A stretch of 5,492 bases of DNA from Bacillota bacterium (GCA_023424995.1 JAFADH010000008.1:1-5492); one strand, 5' to 3'. Positions 1 to 5,395 are shown, numbered from the stretch's first letter. The notes: generated from the sequence alone by a model not told the origin. Numbers and translations are program-made.

Positions 1-49
1 AAGCAGGTCTGCTTGTCAGCTTCATTATCCTGCTTACTTCCAACTGTCT
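1..49. other. GH31 downstream flank with small inverted repeats
   Basis: This short stretch lies downstream of the GH31 stop codon (TAA on the minus strand at 50-52). It holds AAGCAG/CTGCTT with a 2-base centre at 1-14, and the AAGCAGG at 1-7 can also pair with CCTGCTT at 29-35. No U-tract is visible within the window, so a terminator cannot be called. The window edge may cut a larger structure. Confidence 0.25.
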
Positions 50-2034
50 TTATGCAAATGTGAATTCCTGAAATAATTCAAGACAATGACTCCCTTTCTT
101 CACAAAAGCGATGAACTGTTCCAGCTCCGCATGCATCGTAACAAAGCGTTCACCCTCATATTCCTTCTTTTCATTCACATCGGTCCAGGTTCCTGTCGGC
201 AGATATACCTTCCGCTCCGTCTGGCCCTGATTGACGATCGGCGCAAAGAGAATGTCTTCACCAAACATATACTGGTCACCCAGAGTGTAGCAGGTCTCAT
301 CCCCAGGATATTCAAAGAACATAGGCCTCATTAGAGGAGCTCCGGTCTCGCCGGCAATCTCCATATACCTGTGAATATAGGGACGAAGCCGTTCTCTGAG
401 CTCGATCAGATTTTTAAGAATAGGATATGCTCTTTCACCGAAGCTCCAGATCTCATTGTCACCGCCGCTGCGTTCCTTCACGCCGGGATTACGTTCCTTC
501 TGGCCTGCGGTGCGGTGTCTGGAACCGTGAAGCCTGGTAACCGGACAGAAGACGCCGAACTGGAACCAGCGGACGATTAACTCCCTGAAATAATCGCTTT
601 CGATATCCCCTCCCCAGAAGCCTCCGATATCGCTGTTCCACCAGGGAAAACCGCACATGCCCATATTCAGGCCTGTCTTTACCGACATCCGCAGCGCTTC
701 GAAGGTGGAAGGGATATCACCGGACCAGACCAGTGCTCCGAATTTCTGGCTTCCAATCCAGGCAGCCCTGGTTAACGAGATGATTTCCTTCTCCCCGGCC
801 TTTTTCAGCCCCTCATAAAAAGCTGGTTATAGTAATAAGGAAAGATCAGGCCTACTTCCTCTCCATTGCCCCTGTAATAACGCAGATTATGAAAATGCAC
901 GGGATGTATCTCCGGCTCAGCTTCATCCAGCCAGTAGCTCTTGATGCCGTTCTTATAGTAATTCTCGTATACCCTGGACCATACGAAGTCCCTGGTTTCA
1001 GGATTGCTGGGATCGATGTGCGTCTGCATCCCGTAGAACTGGAATATGCCATATTGGCCGTTCTCTGTTCTTAACAGCATATTCCTCTCATCCATATAAC
1101 TGTAATTCTCGCTTTTCGGGTTGATCGTAGGCCATATGGATACGATGACCTTGATTCCCATCTCTTCAAGCTCGTCACACATCCCCTTGGGGTCCGGCCA
1201 GTATTTCGGATCCAATTTATATTCTCCCTGTTCCGTCCAGTGAAAATAATCAATGATAATGGCGGAGACAGGGATACCGCGCCTTTTGTGCTCCCTGGCT
1301 GCTGTCAGTAATTCCTCCTGGTCTTCATATCTTAATTTACACTGCCAGAAGCCGGAGGCCCAGGAGGGGAATACCGGAGCATGCCCGGTCAGGTCGGCAT
1401 ACTTTGCCATGACCTCAGCCGGAGTATCTCCTCCCATAACCACATAATCTATCTGCCTGGTAGAATTTGCTTCCCATAAGCTGTGATTATTTGTTAACTC
1501 ACAGCGGCCAATGGCAGGATTGTTCCAGAGAAAGCCGTAACCTCTGGAAGAATACACGAACGGAACCGAGGATTTTGTATTCTTGTGAATTAACTGGCTT
1601 GTGGAGCCCTTTAAGTCAAAGCAGTCATTCTGCTCCTGACCGAGACCGTAAAAATGTTCTCCCTCCCAGGGCTGAAAGGTTATGGCAGCGCGGTGGTTAT
1701 CGCCTCCCAAAGCCCTGTATTCTCTGTACTTATAGTGGAATGCCATCTCGGAACGCTCTGCCAGTATCTCCCTGCCATGCTTATAATATATTACCCTTCC
1801 GTTATTATGGAATACCGCTGATATCTTACCGTTGGTCAATACTGCTCTGTCATGCTCCAATGCTGCCGTTGCATCAGCTGCTTCCTGAGGCAGCAGATTC
1901 CAATCCTCCTCTGTTAATTTTGAATTCGGAGTGGATCTAAATCTCAGACAATCCTTACCCCACGGCTCCAGGACGGCAATCTCGTCCCTTTTTTGAAATA
2001 TGATTTTGTTCTCCTGAATGCTTAAAATACCCAT
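50..2034 (-). pseudogene. Glycoside hydrolase family 31 (alpha-xylosidase/alpha-glucosidase type), single-base frameshift
   Basis: GH31 enzymes are retaining exo-alpha-glycosidases. No signal peptide is seen, so it is probably cytoplasmic and acts on imported oligosaccharides. Restored length is about 661 aa, normal for compact bacterial members. The N-terminal beta-sandwich carries HFYGLGQEQ (about residues 127-135). The (beta/alpha)8 barrel starts near FPSWASGFWQ (222-231). The nucleophile is D370 in YWLDEAEPEI (codon 925-927). The acid/base is D440 in VWSGDIPS (codon 716-718), 70 residues on, close to the spacing in E. coli YicI. RLHGSR and the C-terminal beta domain with YLPTGTWTD follow. 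The frame shifts at the A5 tract 817-821: upstream reads YYNQLF then MRG and stop at 805-807, whereas -1 reading gives YEGLKKAGEK and runs on to 50. As read, the product ends at 409 aa and lacks the acid/base. The WLDEAEPE context resembles xyloglucan-type alpha-xylosidases more than starch alpha-glucosidases, but substrate is inference. Start chosen at 2034, since the ATG at 2055 has no SD. Confidence 0.88.
817..821 (-). other. Frameshift site in GH31
   Basis: This is a run of five A on the plus strand (UUUUU in the mRNA). The codons read CAG CUU UUU AUG AGG GGC UGA, but adding one U gives CAG CUU UUU UAU GAG GGG CUG, which restores GH31 homology without a break. It is either a genuine -1 indel or a homopolymer sequencing error. 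No classical X XXY YYZ slippery heptamer is in frame, so programmed frameshifting is unlikely. Confidence 0.85.
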
Positions 2035-2040
2035 ATCTTG

Positions 2041-2050
2041 CTTTCCCCTT
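2041..2050 (-). promoter_or_regulatory. Ribosome binding site that decides the GH31 start
   Basis: On the minus strand this reads AAGGGGAAAG, a purine-rich SD. It lies 6 to 10 bases ahead of the ATG at 2032-2034, depending on which part pairs. The alternative upstream ATG (2053-2055) is preceded only by AT-rich sequence with no SD, so the downstream start is preferred. Confidence 0.6.
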
Positions 2051-2120
2051 CCCATAATAAATTTTTATTTCATAAGTGTTCCAAATAACTCGCAGCATCC
2101 TGTCTTGCCTTCCTATACTA

Positions 2121-2149
2121 ATTGTATTATATTAATATTAATGAGTTAA
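2121..2149 (-). promoter_or_regulatory. Candidate sigma-A promoter for GH31
   Basis: On the minus strand the -35 is TTAACT (2144-2149, 4 of 6), the spacer is 17 bases, and the -10 is TACAAT (2121-2126, 5 of 6). The expected start of transcription is near 2114, leaving a leader of about 80 bases. The spacer contains the perfect 12-base palindrome ATTAATATTAAT (2131-2142), which could be an operator, although AT-rich palindromes also arise by chance. The divergent AraC-family regulator is the natural candidate to act here. Confidence 0.45.
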
Positions 2150-2167
2150 ATCTTTGTATTTTATAAT
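2138..2167 (+). promoter_or_regulatory. Weak candidate promoter for the AraC-family gene
   Basis: A perfect TATAAT lies at 2162-2167 with a poor -35, TTAATG (2138-2143, 3 of 6), 18 bases upstream. A weak -35 would fit an activated or autoregulated promoter. The sites overlap the divergent GH31 promoter, so the two could exclude each other. If real, the mRNA leader would be about 400 bases and would include the whole 9-bp repeat tract. Confidence 0.25.
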
Positions 2168-2211
2168 ATTTATTAATACTATTCTGACGTCATGTTAAGA
2201 TCCAAGGTAGA

Positions 2212-2346
2212 GATAACAGAGATAATAGGGATAACGAAGATAATAAAGATAACAAAGATAACAAAGATAACGAAGATAACGAAGATAACAAAGATAACAA
2301 AGGTAACAAAGATAACAAAGGTAACAAAGGTAACAAAGATAATTAA
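2212..2346 (+). repeat. 9-bp tandem repeat, about 15 units, consensus GATAACAAA
   Basis: Fifteen consecutive 9-base units lie head to tail without indels. Variants are GATAACGAA, GATAATAAA, GATAATAGG and GGTAACAAA, ending with GATAATTAA at 2338-2346. The plus strand is mostly purine. The units lie in the long leader between the GH31/AraC promoters and the AraC start. The period of 9 keeps reading frame, so one frame spells Lys-Ile-Thr repeats, but no SD precedes its ATG at 2192. Unit-number change by slippage is expected for such an array. Its role is unknown. Confidence 0.9.
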
Positions 2347-2490
2347 AGTCAATAAAGACAGTAGAGACAATAAAAACAGCAGACACAATAAGAACAGCAG
2401 AGACAATGGAGATAGCAGAAGCAATAGAAGAAATAAGATCAAAGGAAGAAATAGAAGCAGCAGAAACATAGGAATCGATAGAGATATAAT
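2347..2490 (+). repeat. Degenerate continuation of the 9-bp repeat with 18-bp higher-order units
   Basis: The 9-base phase continues but the units diverge and alternate between an AGACAATAA-like and an AACAGCAG-like form, giving 18-base units. Clear examples are 2365-2382, 2383-2400, 2401-2418 and, more weakly, 2419-2436. Units after about 2437 are recognisable only by their purine richness and phase. This is what an old array eroding at one edge would look like, with the freshest copies upstream. Confidence 0.65.
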
Positions 2491-2500
2491 AAGCAACACA

Positions 2501-2530
2501 TATCGGAAGATATATTCAAATCGGCCGATA
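2501..2530. promoter_or_regulatory. Inverted repeat and 10-bp palindrome ahead of the AraC-family gene
   Basis: TATCGG at 2501-2506 is the inverse complement of CCGATA at 2525-2530. The right arm lies inside a perfect palindrome ATCGGCCGAT (2520-2529). The GC core stands out from the purine-rich surroundings. It could be an operator for autoregulation, or a leader hairpin some 40 bases before the start codon. Neither role can be shown from sequence alone. Confidence 0.35.
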
Positions 2531-2550
2531 CACAGAAAGATACCATATCA

Positions 2551-2557
2551 AGGGAAG
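2551..2557 (+). promoter_or_regulatory. Ribosome binding site of the AraC-family gene
   Basis: AGGGAAG lies 11 bases before ATG 2569 and only 2 bases before the in-frame GTG at 2560. The GTG is too close to be served well, so the ATG is preferred, although its spacing is slightly long. Confidence 0.45.
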
Positions 2558-2568
2558 CGGTGATATAC

Positions 2569-3456
2569 ATGGAAGCTGTCAATAACTTCAAAGCCCGTAA
2601 TTTGAAAGAGGCAATCGAGCATGGCACCATGGAATTGCCCTGCTCCATTCATTACATAGAAGTAACTTCGGACAATGGCAATGCCCTGTATAAGCATTGG
2701 CACAGTGAATTTGAATTCTTTCTTCTTGTGAGCGGCAGTGCCGAATTTCATGTTGAAAAGTCCGTCAGCCGCCTTTTCCCGGGCGATGCCGTATTCATTC
2801 CTCCCTATTGCCTGCATGAAGCTGTTTCTTATGTCCCATGCAGTTTTTATGCAATCGTATTTCAACCCCATTATCTCTTTGAAGACTCATCGGCATATCT
2901 ATACCGTAAATATATTGCGCCGATTTATATGAATGGTGATAAAACCGCCTGTCATTTTCATTCCGATGCAGAACAGGGTGACTCCTGGGAGCAGCAGATG
3001 TGCAGGCGGATCAAAAACGTCACCTCCGATTACTGCCATAGCGTCGAAAAAAGCGCCCTCCTGATTAAGGCGGAGCTGTTGATCTGCTGGAATTTATTTT
3101 ATGAGCACAATATAAGCCGGCTTCAGATAATGCAGAAGGATTCACGAATAACCGGTCTCATTGCCTATCTTGAAGAACATTATGCGGAAGATATGACCCT
3201 GAAGGAGCTCGCCGGGCGTTCCTATCTCAGCGAAGGGCAATTATCACGCATATTCAAGCAGCAGATGGGGACCTCCATAATCACATATCTGAACCGGATA
3301 AGAATGATACATGCCTGTCAGCTGCTGACCGGTACCAATAAAAAAATAGCCGATATCGCCAACAGCTGCGGGTTTAATAATATCAGTCATTTTAACCGTG
3401 TATTCCATTCCTATCTGCATTGTTCCCCAAGGGAATACAGAAGCAGAAGCCTATAA
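2569..3456 (+). CDS. AraC-family transcriptional regulator with N-terminal cupin domain
   Basis: A 295-aa protein of the usual two-domain AraC/XylS size. The N-terminal cupin-like sensor domain (about 25-115) has the HWHSEFEF motif (43-50) and PGDAVFIPP (71-79). The C-terminal DNA-binding domain (about 192-292) has two helix-turn-helix units, LKELAGRSYLSEGQLSRIFK (211-230) and IADIANSCGFNNISHFNRVF (260-279), and ends with the family signature SPREYR (286-291). Such proteins bind a sugar or similar effector and usually activate neighbouring catabolic genes. It is divergent from the GH31 gene, which is its most likely target (inference). An in-frame GTG at 2560 would add three residues. It is preceded by the unusual 9-bp repeat leader. 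No strong terminator follows, only a weak TATAA/TTATA pair just after the stop. Family assignment is firm; the effector is unknown. Confidence 0.93.
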   Translation: MEAVNNFKARNLKEAIEHGTMELPCSIHYIEVTSDNGNALYKHWHSEFEFFLLVSGSAEFHVEKSVSRLFPGDAVFIPPYCLHEAVSYVPCSFYAIVFQPHYLFEDSSAYLYRKYIAPIYMNGDKTACHFHSDAEQGDSWEQQMCRRIKNVTSDYCHSVEKSALLIKAELLICWNLFYEHNISRLQIMQKDSRITGLIAYLEEHYAEDMTLKELAGRSYLSEGQLSRIFKQQMGTSIITYLNRIRMIHACQLLTGTNKKIADIANSCGFNNISHFNRVFHSYLHCSPREYRSRSL

Positions 3457-3521
3457 ATATGATTGCTTATAAGAAAATTAAAAAATATATGAAATCTTCA
3501 TTTAATCTCCATATTTTTATT

Positions 3522-3538
3522 CTATGATATGGTCATAG
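3522..3538. promoter_or_regulatory. Inverted repeat CTATGA-5-TCATAG, possible operator
   Basis: Perfect 6-base arms (3522-3527 and 3533-3538) flank TATGG. The site lies just upstream of the candidate -35 of the small membrane protein gene, where a repressor or activator site would be expected. Its cognate factor is unknown. Confidence 0.35.
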
Positions 3539-3544
3539 ACAATA

Positions 3545-3573
3545 TTGAGAATGGCAAACAAGCAAAGAATAAT
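3545..3573 (+). promoter_or_regulatory. Candidate promoter of the small membrane protein gene
   Basis: The -35 TTGAGA (3545-3550, 5 of 6) and -10 AATAAT (3568-3573, 5 of 6) are separated by 17 bases. The expected transcription start is near 3580, giving a leader of about 40 bases. Two GTACTT copies, at 3578-3583 (inside the palindrome AAGTACTT, 3576-3583) and 3592-3597, lie around the start and 14 bases apart, and could be operator half-sites. Confidence 0.45.
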
Positions 3574-3606
3574 ATAAGTACTTACAAAACGGTACTTGAT
3601 TTAATG

Positions 3607-3613
3607 AGGAGGT
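3607..3613 (+). promoter_or_regulatory. Strong ribosome binding site supporting a TTG start
   Basis: AGGAGGT lies 6 bases ahead of TTG 3620-3622, which is ideal spacing. The next in-frame ATG (codon 19) has no comparable SD, so the TTG start is well supported. Confidence 0.8.
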
Positions 3614-3619
3614 ATTAAT

Positions 3620-3913
3620 TTGATTTCAAAAAATAAAAAAGATCATGACCGTAACAGCAAAGGACACAATCCCATGAAACACATGCTTCATATGGCGCTT
3701 TGCTGCGGGCTGCCGATTCTTATTCTGTTTATCCTGCCTTTTATAGCAAGATTCAGTCCGGCTGCGGCAGGTGTCCTTGGTGTTATAGCTCCCTTTATCT
3801 GCCCGGTTATGATGGGTGGCATGATGTTCATGATGTTCCGGGGGCAAAAGCGCAGCTGCTGTGACGAATCAAAGGCAGAGCAAAACCAGAGGATACCGCA
3901 GAATAAGGAGTAG
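3620..3913 (+). CDS. Small Cys/Met/His-rich two-helix membrane protein
   Basis: A 97-aa protein with a polar, lysine-rich N-terminus (1-20), a first membrane helix (about 23-45), a short linker with SPAAAG, a second helix (about 49-73) and a charged C-terminal tail. Metal-ligand residues cluster at the membrane edges and within the helices: HNPMKHMLHM (16-25), Cys28-Cys29, Cys61, a run of methionines at 64-72 (MMGGMMFMM) and Cys80-Cys81. This composition recalls small metal-associated membrane proteins, loosely like DUF2933, but I do not recognise the family with certainty. A role in heavy-metal handling is inference. It appears to be a one-gene transcription unit with its own promoter and the strong terminator at 3970-4012. 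No metal ATPase or chaperone gene is in the window to support the idea. Confidence 0.75.
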   Translation: MISKNKKDHDRNSKGHNPMKHMLHMALCCGLPILILFILPFIARFSPAAAGVLGVIAPFICPVMMGGMMFMMFRGQKRSCCDESKAEQNQRIPQNKE

Positions 3914-3969
3914 ATCAGCTGCCTGCGATAAATATGTCCAATTATGATCTGCTGAAACAGCAGGTAATG

Positions 3970-4012
3970 AAGGAATGGAATGATTACGTAATACGATCAT
4001 TCCATTCCTTTT
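3970..4012 (+). terminator. Rho-independent terminator-like hairpin
   Basis: A perfect 15-base stem, AAGGAATGGAATGAT (3970-3984) with ATCATTCCATTCCTT (3996-4010), has an 11-base loop and a short T run at 4009-4012. It lies 57 bases after the small membrane protein stop. The stem is long and perfect, but it is AT-rich and the T-tract short, so efficiency is uncertain. Confidence 0.7.
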
Positions 4013-4177
4013 AATGTATCGGCTGATATATTGAAGTGATTCTGCATCAGTGAAGACGATAGGTGTAACGGACGGAGAAACTCTCATTGTTTTGGGTATG
4101 GGATTATGGTACGATAAGGGTGGATTTTTTAAGCGGCATGGATGTGGAATAATTGTTGAGACGGATAGCACAAATAA
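4013..4177. other. No convincing gene between terminator and WYL remnant
   Basis: The plus strand has an open stretch from GTG 4050 to the stop ending at 4232. It has no SD, its product resembles nothing I recognise, and its end overlaps the real WYL frame out of phase. It may be scrambled remains of the 5' part of the regulator, but no WYL or helix-turn-helix motif is readable in any frame. Confidence 0.4.
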
Positions 4178-4411
4178 ACATTATCTTATGCTGCATATCG
4201 TGTCTATGATGAATTTGACGCTGAGGATGTAGTAAAAAACGAAGATGGCTCTTTCACGGTCATAGTAGACTTGCCGAATGATTACCGGCTTTACGGTTTT
4301 CTGCTATCTTTTGGAACTGCCGTTAAGGTGGCGGAGCCGGCAAGCGTCAGGGAGATACTGCTTGCACAGGCTAAGAAAATAATAAATTTTTATTCATCTG
4401 ATATAACATGA
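4178..4411 (+). pseudogene. C-terminal remnant of a YafY-type WYL-domain transcriptional regulator
   Basis: An open frame with no start or SD encodes about 77 residues that match the end of YafY/WYL regulators. It begins YAAYRVYDEFDAEDVV, continues with NEDGSFTVIVDLP and LYGFLLSFGTAVKVAEP, and closes with VREILLAQAKKI before the TGA at 4409-4411. These motifs form the C-terminal extension after the WYL domain. The in-frame TAA at 4175-4177 closes the reading upstream, and the helix-turn-helix and WYL core are missing. Full-length members are about 300 aa, so three quarters of the gene is lost. Family members often sit beside small protective or ligand-binding proteins, so it may once have controlled the ClbS-like gene downstream (inference). 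The family call is from recalled motifs. Confidence 0.72.
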
Positions 4412-4423
4412 CGGATTGCTGTC

Positions 4424-4437
4424 ACCTTATATATGGT
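4424..4437. promoter_or_regulatory. Near-perfect palindrome upstream of the ClbS-like gene
   Basis: ACCTTATATATGGT matches its own inverse complement at 12 of 14 positions. It lies between the WYL remnant and the ClbS-like gene, in the region that must contain the latter's promoter. A -35-like TTGCTG at 4416-4421 adjoins it, but no well-spaced -10 could be fixed. A possible operator, weakly supported. Confidence 0.25.
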
Positions 4438-4504
4438 AAGATAGTATCACAAAATCAATTCAATGAAATGAAAGGAACTATGTTTTATATACTTTAATGC
4501 CATT

Positions 4505-4511
4505 AAGGAGG
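4505..4511 (+). promoter_or_regulatory. Ribosome binding site that decides the ClbS-like start
   Basis: AAGGAGG lies 9 bases before ATG 4521. An in-frame ATG at 4497 would place this SD inside the coding region and has no SD of its own, so the start is 4521. Confidence 0.8.
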
Positions 4512-4520
4512 ATAATCACA

Positions 4521-5066
4521 ATGGGCAGAGCAACGACAAAGTCAGATTTACTCAAAGCTGCTGCTGAGCAGTTTGAGAAACTATGGAAACTTATTGACTC
4601 TATGCCGGAGAGTGAGCAAACTGCAACATTTAATTTCGGTGATGATTTTAATAAAAAAGAGGCACATTGGGATCGAGATAAAAATCTGCGTGATGTGCTT
4701 GTTCATTTGTACGAGTGGCACCAGCTGTTACTCAATTGGGTTGAGACCAACCAAAAAGGCGAGACCAGGCCATTTTTGCCGGAACCGTATAATTGGAAGA
4801 CCTATGGAAAAATGAATGCGGAGTTTTGGCGTAAACACCAGTCTACTCCTTATGAGGACTCAAAGAAAATGCTCTGTTCCAGCCACAAGCAGGTAATAGA
4901 TATGATTGAAAAGTTTACAAATGAGGCGCTGTTTGAGAAACAATACTTCGATTGGACAGGGACTTCCACTCTTGGCGCTTATTGTGTTTCAGCGACATCA
5001 AGCCATTACGATTGGGCAATAAAAAAGATTAAAGCACATATTAAGACATATGAGAAATCTCTATAA
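4521..5066 (+). CDS. ClbS/DfsB family four-helix bundle protein (DUF1706)
   Basis: A 181-aa soluble protein, close to the usual 160-180 aa of the family. The N-terminal KSDLLKAAAEQFEKLWKLI (8-25) matches the opening helix of ClbS. LRDVLVHLYEWHQLLLNWV (56-74) is the second helix with the conserved W and H. FLPEPYNWKTYGKMNAEFW (85-103) follows, then helix DSKKMLCSSHKQVIDMIEKF (113-132), and the C-terminal part has FDWTGTSTLGAYCVSATSSH (143-162). The best-known member, ClbS of E. coli, protects the colibactin producer by opening the toxin's cyclopropane. Most relatives occur in non-producers and have no assigned substrate, so only general self-protection or stress detoxification can be proposed. 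No polyketide or peptide synthetase gene is nearby. It stands alone between a WYL regulator stump and an integrase scrap, suggesting arrival with mobile DNA. Confidence 0.85.
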   Translation: MGRATTKSDLLKAAAEQFEKLWKLIDSMPESEQTATFNFGDDFNKKEAHWDRDKNLRDVLVHLYEWHQLLLNWVETNQKGETRPFLPEPYNWKTYGKMNAEFWRKHQSTPYEDSKKMLCSSHKQVIDMIEKFTNEALFEKQYFDWTGTSTLGAYCVSATSSHYDWAIKKIKAHIKTYEKSL

Positions 5067-5089
5067 AGTGACTATTACATTATTCTTCT

Positions 5090-5274
5090 AACAATAATCT
5101 GCTGATACAAAAATATACTGATACCTTTGGAAAACCGCAATTTATCTATGCTTGGAAGTTAGTCCCTACGGATAAGACCCCGGCAGGAAAACGTGAGGAT
5201 ATTTCATTAAGGGAAAAGGAAAAGAGATACAAAAAGACATGAGGCCGGAAAATTTGCAAAGCATGTCGAATTAG
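5090..5274 (+). pseudogene. Remnant of Tn916-family integrase, N-terminal DNA-binding domain
   Basis: The frame ending at TGA 5240-5242 encodes KYTDTFGKPQFIYAWKLV, then PTDKTPAGKR and ISLREKEK. This follows the N-terminal arm-binding domain of Tn916 Int (recalled as KYIDSFGEPQFVYSWKLV, TDRVPAGKR, ISLREK) almost residue by residue. A one-base shift in the A/G-rich stretch 5210-5225 moves the homology to another frame, KEIQKDM (about 5221-5241), which runs to a stop at 5272-5274. There is no start codon or SD, and the core-binding and catalytic tyrosine recombinase domains are absent (intact Int is about 400 aa). The piece lies between the ClbS-like gene and the xylA promoter, marking a past visit of a Tn916-type conjugative element. 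The match is from memory. Confidence 0.75.
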
Positions 5275-5297
5275 TTTATTAAATTTACAAATTGTTA
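5271..5297. promoter_or_regulatory. Possible XylR-type operator upstream of xylA
   Basis: The left half TTAGTTTATT (5271-5280) and the core ACAAATTGTTA (5287-5297) resemble the Firmicutes xylose repressor (XylR, ROK family) operator, recalled as TTAGTTTGTT with an inverted ACAAACTAA half. The right half matches only partly. The position directly ahead of the -35 of a xylA promoter favours the reading. No XylR gene is in the window. Confidence 0.35.
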
Positions 5298-5326
5298 TTG
5301 AATAATTTTCAATGTGCAATTATAAT
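5297..5326 (+). promoter_or_regulatory. xylA promoter with overlapping palindrome
   Basis: The -35 TTGAAT (5298-5303, 4 of 6) and a perfect -10 TATAAT (5321-5326) are separated by 17 bases. The start of transcription is expected near 5333, giving a leader of about 80 bases. The perfect inverted repeat ATTGAA-5-TTCAAT (5297-5313) covers the -35 and half the spacer, where a bound repressor would block RNA polymerase. Confidence 0.65.
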
Positions 5327-5356
5327 GATATTAGAAGTAAATAATATTTCAAATAT

Positions 5357-5386
5357 GATATATAAATTCGGTATGAATTATATATC
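5357..5386 (+). promoter_or_regulatory. Hairpin in the xylA leader
   Basis: GATATATAAATTC (5357-5369) pairs with GAATTATATATC (5375-5386), leaving one bulged A and a 5-base loop GGTAT. It lies 9 bases before the SD. It could be a 5' stabilising stem-loop, a translational control element, or a DNA operator. AT-rich content makes the RNA stem only moderately stable. Confidence 0.45.
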
Positions 5387-5395
5387 AAATGTAAT

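Noticed and set aside
817..823. Programmed -1 ribosomal frameshifting in GH31
   Set aside because: The run is only five U and is not arranged as X XXY YYZ in the zero frame, no stimulatory structure is evident, and GH31 enzymes are not known to use frameshifting. A simple indel is more likely.
1467..1940. 157-codon plus-strand frame opposite GH31
   Set aside because: It is antisense to well-conserved GH31 sequence and has no recognisable motif.
2212..2346. CRISPR array
   Set aside because: Units of 9 bases without unique spacers do not fit CRISPR repeats of 23-50 bases separated by spacers.
2179..2499. Minus-strand open frame of hydrophobic Leu/Phe/Ile/Val repeats
   Set aside because: It is the complement of the purine-rich array. 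The apparent membrane protein is an artefact of pyrimidine-rich repeat codons.
2192..2563. 123-codon open frame reading Lys-Ile-Thr repeats then Asn/Arg/Ser-rich sequence
   Set aside because: It has no SD before the ATG, its composition follows directly from the 9-bp repeat, and the opposite strand is equally open. Openness in repeats of period 9 is expected, so it is treated as repeat DNA and raised only as a question in the findings.
3457..3500. Terminator after the AraC-family gene
   Set aside because: Only a 5-base TATAA/TTATA pairing is present and no T-tract follows directly, so it is too weak to call.
3934..4014. 26-codon frame beginning MSNYDLLKQQ
   Set aside because: The look is protein-like, but there is no SD, it is very short and its last third is the terminator stem. 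A gene cannot be supported.
4050..4232. 60-codon plus-strand frame starting at GTG
   Set aside because: No SD, no recognisable motif, and it runs out of phase over the start of the clearer WYL remnant.
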